A stretch of 64,000 bases of DNA, taken from NCBI RefSeq assembly GCF_016900095.1, contig NZ_JACJJP010000011.1, forward strand, positions 1 through 64,000, written 5' to 3'. The stretch comes from Gemmiger formicilis. GTDB taxonomy: Bacteria > Bacillota > Clostridia > Oscillospirales > Ruminococcaceae. Position numbers and translations under genes: made by a program. The notes under the pieces were generated by a model. It ran no database searches. It was not told the DNA's origin and was given only the letters and a program-made list of their open reading frames with translations. Shown here in pieces: positions 62,160 to 64,000 of this stretch (its first letter is position 1; every line of letters starts with the position of its first letter).

Positions 62160-62435
62160 ATGACAAGATCGCAGTTGATTACCAAAGTTGCCAACGATTC
62201 CGGTCTGAGCGCTGCCCAGGTCGAAAAGGTCATGGATGGTATTTTCGGTACCATCGGTGACGTGCTCCGCGATGGAGAAAAGGTCACCATCGCCGGTTTT
62301 GGTCGCTTTGAGATGCGTGAGCGCCAGACCAAGAACTTCACCAACCCCAAGACCAAGGTCACCAGCCAGCTCAAGCCCACCGCCATTCCGGGCTTCAAGG
62401 CCAGCGGCCGTCTGAAGGAAAAGGTTGCGAAGTAA
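62160..62435 (+). CDS. hup: HU-family nucleoid protein
   Basis: This is a DNA-bending histone-like protein, 91 residues. The N-terminal helices read MTRSQLITKVANDSGLSAAQ. The conserved GEKVTIAGFGRFEMRERQTK leads into the DNA-binding arm with the NPKT turn and the intercalating Pro (KPTAIPGFKASGRLK). The ATG at 62160 lies after a weak CAGGAGAT site. Spacing from the strong promoter gives an 80-nt leader. The gene is single and followed by a strong terminator. Confidence 0.95.
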   Translation: MTRSQLITKVANDSGLSAAQVEKVMDGIFGTIGDVLRDGEKVTIAGFGRFEMRERQTKNFTNPKTKVTSQLKPTAIPGFKASGRLKEKVAK

Positions 62436-62444
62436 ACAAACCTC

Positions 62445-62478
62445 AAAAGGCCCCGTCCTCTCAGGACGGGGCCTTTTT
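62445..62478 (+). terminator. Terminator of the HU gene
   Basis: A perfect 14-bp stem (62445-62458 with 62464-62477) has a 5-base loop and a T-run. Confidence 0.92.
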
Positions 62479-62492
62479 GGTACAATAGGCGC

Positions 62493-62536
62493 AAAGGCCG
62501 CCCGGCAGGGGACAGCGTCCCGCCTGGGCGGCCTTT
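62493..62536 (-). terminator. Long hairpin downstream of the membrane-protein pair
   Basis: AAAGGCCGCCC (62493-62503) pairs with GGGCGGCCTTT (62526-62536) around an inner GGC..GGGAC/GTCCC.GCC stem. It stands 31 bases after the minus-strand stop; the T-run is short (TTT). Confidence 0.65.
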
Positions 62537-62566
62537 TCATCTGGGAGGTCAGGCCGGAAGCGAGGC

Positions 62567-63229
62567 TCAGGCCTCGGCCTTCATGGCCCGCCAGCCGATG
62601 ACCACCGTCCACACATAGGCGCAGGTTTTGGGGATCATCAGCATGCCGATCATGGGCACGGCATCCGCCCACAGCACCACCGGAATGTAGAAGGCAAAGC
62701 TCAGCACAATGGTCAGCCACATCCAGCGGAACGCCTTGTCCCCGTGGTCCCCGGCACTGCGGTAGAACAGCAGGATGATGACGATGCCCAGGGCCGCAAA
62801 GGGCAGGTTGCGCCAGATCCCCCAGATCAGGGGTGCATCGGTACTCAGCCAGCGGTTCTGGGGCATCATGCACAGCCCGACGCGCAACGCCGCCAGCACC
62901 CACACCAGGGCAGTCAGGCCCCGGCGCCCGCTGACGGCATACCGCAGCCGCCACACATAGTACAGCAGCACATAGAACACCGTCATGGTGATGGAGGTGA
63001 TCCATTTGCCCGCGCCCAGGGCCACGGTGTAGTTTTCCAGCCCGGTGGTGCACAAAGCCACCGCCCGGGGCACCAGATGAAAGGCATCGCCGGCCCCCAG
63101 CACCACCGCCATGGCGCCGAACAGCCGGAACTGGGCCCGGCCACCGCACTCCCGCAGCATCCGGATGCCCAGGGTCAGTACCGTGACCAGATATACAATG
63201 TCAAAACCTGTTTCCATAATTGCCTGCAT
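62567..63229 (-). CDS. Multi-pass membrane protein, function unknown
   Basis: The 220-residue protein has about seven hydrophobic segments (near 8-24, 35-53, 76-96, 105-122, 140-157, 168-186, 190-208), with few charged residues inside. I do not recognise the family. AAGGAGG lies 9 bases before ATG 63229, giving the start MQAIMETGFDIVYLVTVLTL. The next gene upstream is another small membrane protein 32 bp away, behind a TetR-type operator, so both are probably induced together, perhaps by a membrane-active or toxic compound. Confidence 0.7.
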   Translation of the reverse strand: MQAIMETGFDIVYLVTVLTLGIRMLRECGGRAQFRLFGAMAVVLGAGDAFHLVPRAVALCTTGLENYTVALGAGKWITSITMTVFYVLLYYVWRLRYAVSGRRGLTALVWVLAALRVGLCMMPQNRWLSTDAPLIWGIWRNLPFAALGIVIILLFYRSAGDHGDKAFRWMWLTIVLSFAFYIPVVLWADAVPMIGMLMIPKTCAYVWTVVIGWRAMKAEA

Positions 63230-63261
63230 GATACGCAGCCTCCTTTGTTATGCCTGCGGGT

Positions 63262-63663
63262 TTAGGGCCCGCACAAACCGGTATCCGAACAAGAGCCCGC
63301 CAGCAGCAGGGCTGCGCCCAGGCCGGTATAAAACACCGCGATGAATCCCTGGGGGGCCAGCCCCGATGCCCGCAGCCCGATGCCGCCGGTCATCATCACC
63401 GCCATGATGGCGAAGGAGGGAACATCGAAAAAATTCAGGAAAAACTTCCGTTCCTGTTCATACCCAAGGATGCGGGCGGTGTGCTTGTGTACCAGCCGGG
63501 TGAAGACAAACCGGCGGAACACTTCAAACACCACCACCGACAGCAAAAGGTTGAGCAGGGTTGTCCGGCCGGGATAGCAGGACAATCCGATGCGCAGAAT
63601 GTTGAAACCTGCCGCCGCCCACACCAGGCAGGCCAGCAGCAGAAGGGTGGATTTCTTGACCAT
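63262..63663 (-). CDS. Small membrane protein, function unknown
   Basis: The 133-residue protein has four predicted helices (about 5-25, 35-52, 80-100 and 108-126) and a basic loop RRFVFTRLVHKHTARILGYE in the middle. It is not recognised. AAAGGAG precedes ATG 63663. A 13-bp palindrome, TGAACATTGTTCA, lies 24 bases upstream of its start and just behind the end of a probable TetR gene. It heads a two-gene unit with the seven-segment protein. Confidence 0.7.
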   Translation of the reverse strand: MVKKSTLLLLACLVWAAAGFNILRIGLSCYPGRTTLLNLLLSVVVFEVFRRFVFTRLVHKHTARILGYEQERKFFLNFFDVPSFAIMAVMMTGGIGLRASGLAPQGFIAVFYTGLGAALLLAGSCSDTGLCGP

Positions 63664-63686
63664 GGGAAGACTCCTTTTTATAATGG

Positions 63687-63699
63687 TGAACATTGTTCA
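63687..63699 (-). promoter_or_regulatory. TetR-type operator palindrome
   Basis: TGAACA-T-TGTTCA is a perfect 6-1-6 palindrome between the regulator tail and the membrane-protein genes. This sequence type is a common TetR-family operator. A TTATAA box follows on the minus strand (63683-63678). Confidence 0.6.
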
Positions 63700-63740
63700 T
63701 TTTGGGGCCAAAAAGAACCCGCGCAGGCGGGGGCTTGGAT

Positions 63741-64000
63741 TCAGTACAGGGTCCGGCGTGTCAGTTCCAGGGCGGCGGAAGGGTCATAATCCTCCCGCAG
63801 CATGGCGCAGAACATCATGGAAAACAGCACTTCGGCATACTGTTCGGCGCTCAGGGCACCGTCCAGGGCACCGGGACGCACCTTGGGGTCGGCCCGCAGC
63901 ATCCGGCACAGCTCCCGGGGAATGTGCCGCCAGGTCTGCTGCATCAGCCGTTTGCCCTCGGTCTTGCTCATCCCGGCAAAACTGGCAGAATGCAGGTTGA
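63741..64000 (-). CDS. C-terminal part of a probable TetR-family regulator
   Basis: The frame is open from the right edge to the stop at 63741, giving the last 86 residues. These are helical (ADPKVRPGALDGALSAEQYA followed by EVLFSMMFCAMLRED). The N-terminal DNA-binding domain is outside the window. Identity as TetR is inferred from the helical tail, the following TGAACA-T-TGTTCA operator, and the downstream membrane-protein pair, a common TetR plus efflux or membrane-protein layout. It could be another helical regulator. Confidence 0.5.
   Translation of the reverse strand, partial: NLHSASFAGMSKTEGKRLMQQTWRHIPRELCRMLRADPKVRPGALDGALSAEQYAEVLFSMMFCAMLREDYDPSAALELTRRTLY

Overview
This window looks like the chromosome of a high-GC, anaerobic, butyrate-forming Clostridia, most likely an Oscillospirales/Ruminococcaceae gut bacterium near Subdoligranulum, Gemmiger or Faecalibacterium. 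That placement is an inference from four things: GC-rich codon use, a complete acetyl-CoA to butyrate route ending in Ptb and Buk, strong AGGAGG-type ribosome sites, and many sigma-A-like promoters (TTGACA, 17 bases, TATAAT-like). Genes are densely packed on both strands. I see no insertion sequence, prophage or CRISPR array, so this reads as a core chromosomal segment with a few accessory loci.

Layout. 1-3750 (minus): an RND/MMPL-type exporter overlapping a secreted GLUG-repeat protein that is cut by the left edge. 3930-10087: an L-rhamnose-type catabolic operon (kinase, AraA/FucI-like isomerase, aldolase, lactaldehyde reductase) with a divergent AraC regulator. 10146-12416: tRNA-Pro(TGG) and buk-ptb. 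12836-19568: coaD, then thl-crt-hbd-bcd-etfB-etfA. 19606-20861: a DUF4358-like lipoprotein and 5-formyl-THF cyclo-ligase. 21068-27285: a polysaccharide cluster (rfbC, Wzm/Wzt-type ABC exporter, two paralogous tandem-domain glycosyltransferases with a tiny FakA-middle-like gene between them). 27307-34506 (minus): the F-type ATP synthase operon atpZ-I-B-E-F-H-A-G-D-C. 34622-38839 (minus): a MarR-controlled heterodimeric ABC exporter. 38873-41247: a LysR regulator, then a divergent PerR/Fur gene and rubrerythrin. 41259-47966: an HD hydrolase, a TetR regulator, a PTS EIIA, an Ntn-hydrolase-like protein, a transglutaminase-like protein, an RpiB-family protein and mgtE behind a long structured leader. 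47972-52659: galM with a TrpR/YerC-like regulator, a sodium-pump decarboxylase beta subunit with a 43-residue membrane protein, a SigH-like sigma factor, a zinc-ribbon protein and an alpha/beta hydrolase. 52820-61945: the pyrimidine operon pyrC-F-K-D-E-carA-carB behind an apparent leader-peptide attenuator. 62049 to the end: HU, two membrane proteins and the tail of a probable TetR regulator.

How the parts fit. Rhamnose yields DHAP plus lactaldehyde, and FucO reduces the lactaldehyde to 1,2-propanediol. Acetyl-CoA is condensed and reduced to butyryl-CoA by Thl-Hbd-Crt-Bcd/Etf and cashed in for ATP by Ptb-Buk. The ATP synthase c subunit carries glutamates at positions 33 and 66 plus a T-T-G-I-Y segment. 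This resembles the two-carboxylate sodium-binding c-ring of Fusobacterium nucleatum and, with the sodium-pump decarboxylase beta subunit, suggests sodium-based bioenergetics.

The most unusual signals are regulatory and small-gene features: (1) a 29-codon leader peptide whose stop codon overlaps an intrinsic terminator before pyrC; (2) a roughly 240-nt mgtE leader with a 30-codon open frame, a terminator that swallows the ribosome site and a matching 8-base antiterminator segment; (3) a 43-residue one-helix protein after the OadB homologue; (4) a stand-alone FakA-middle-like domain inside a glycosyltransferase cluster; (5) several near-perfect operator palindromes. All assignments were made by reading the sequence; no database search was run.
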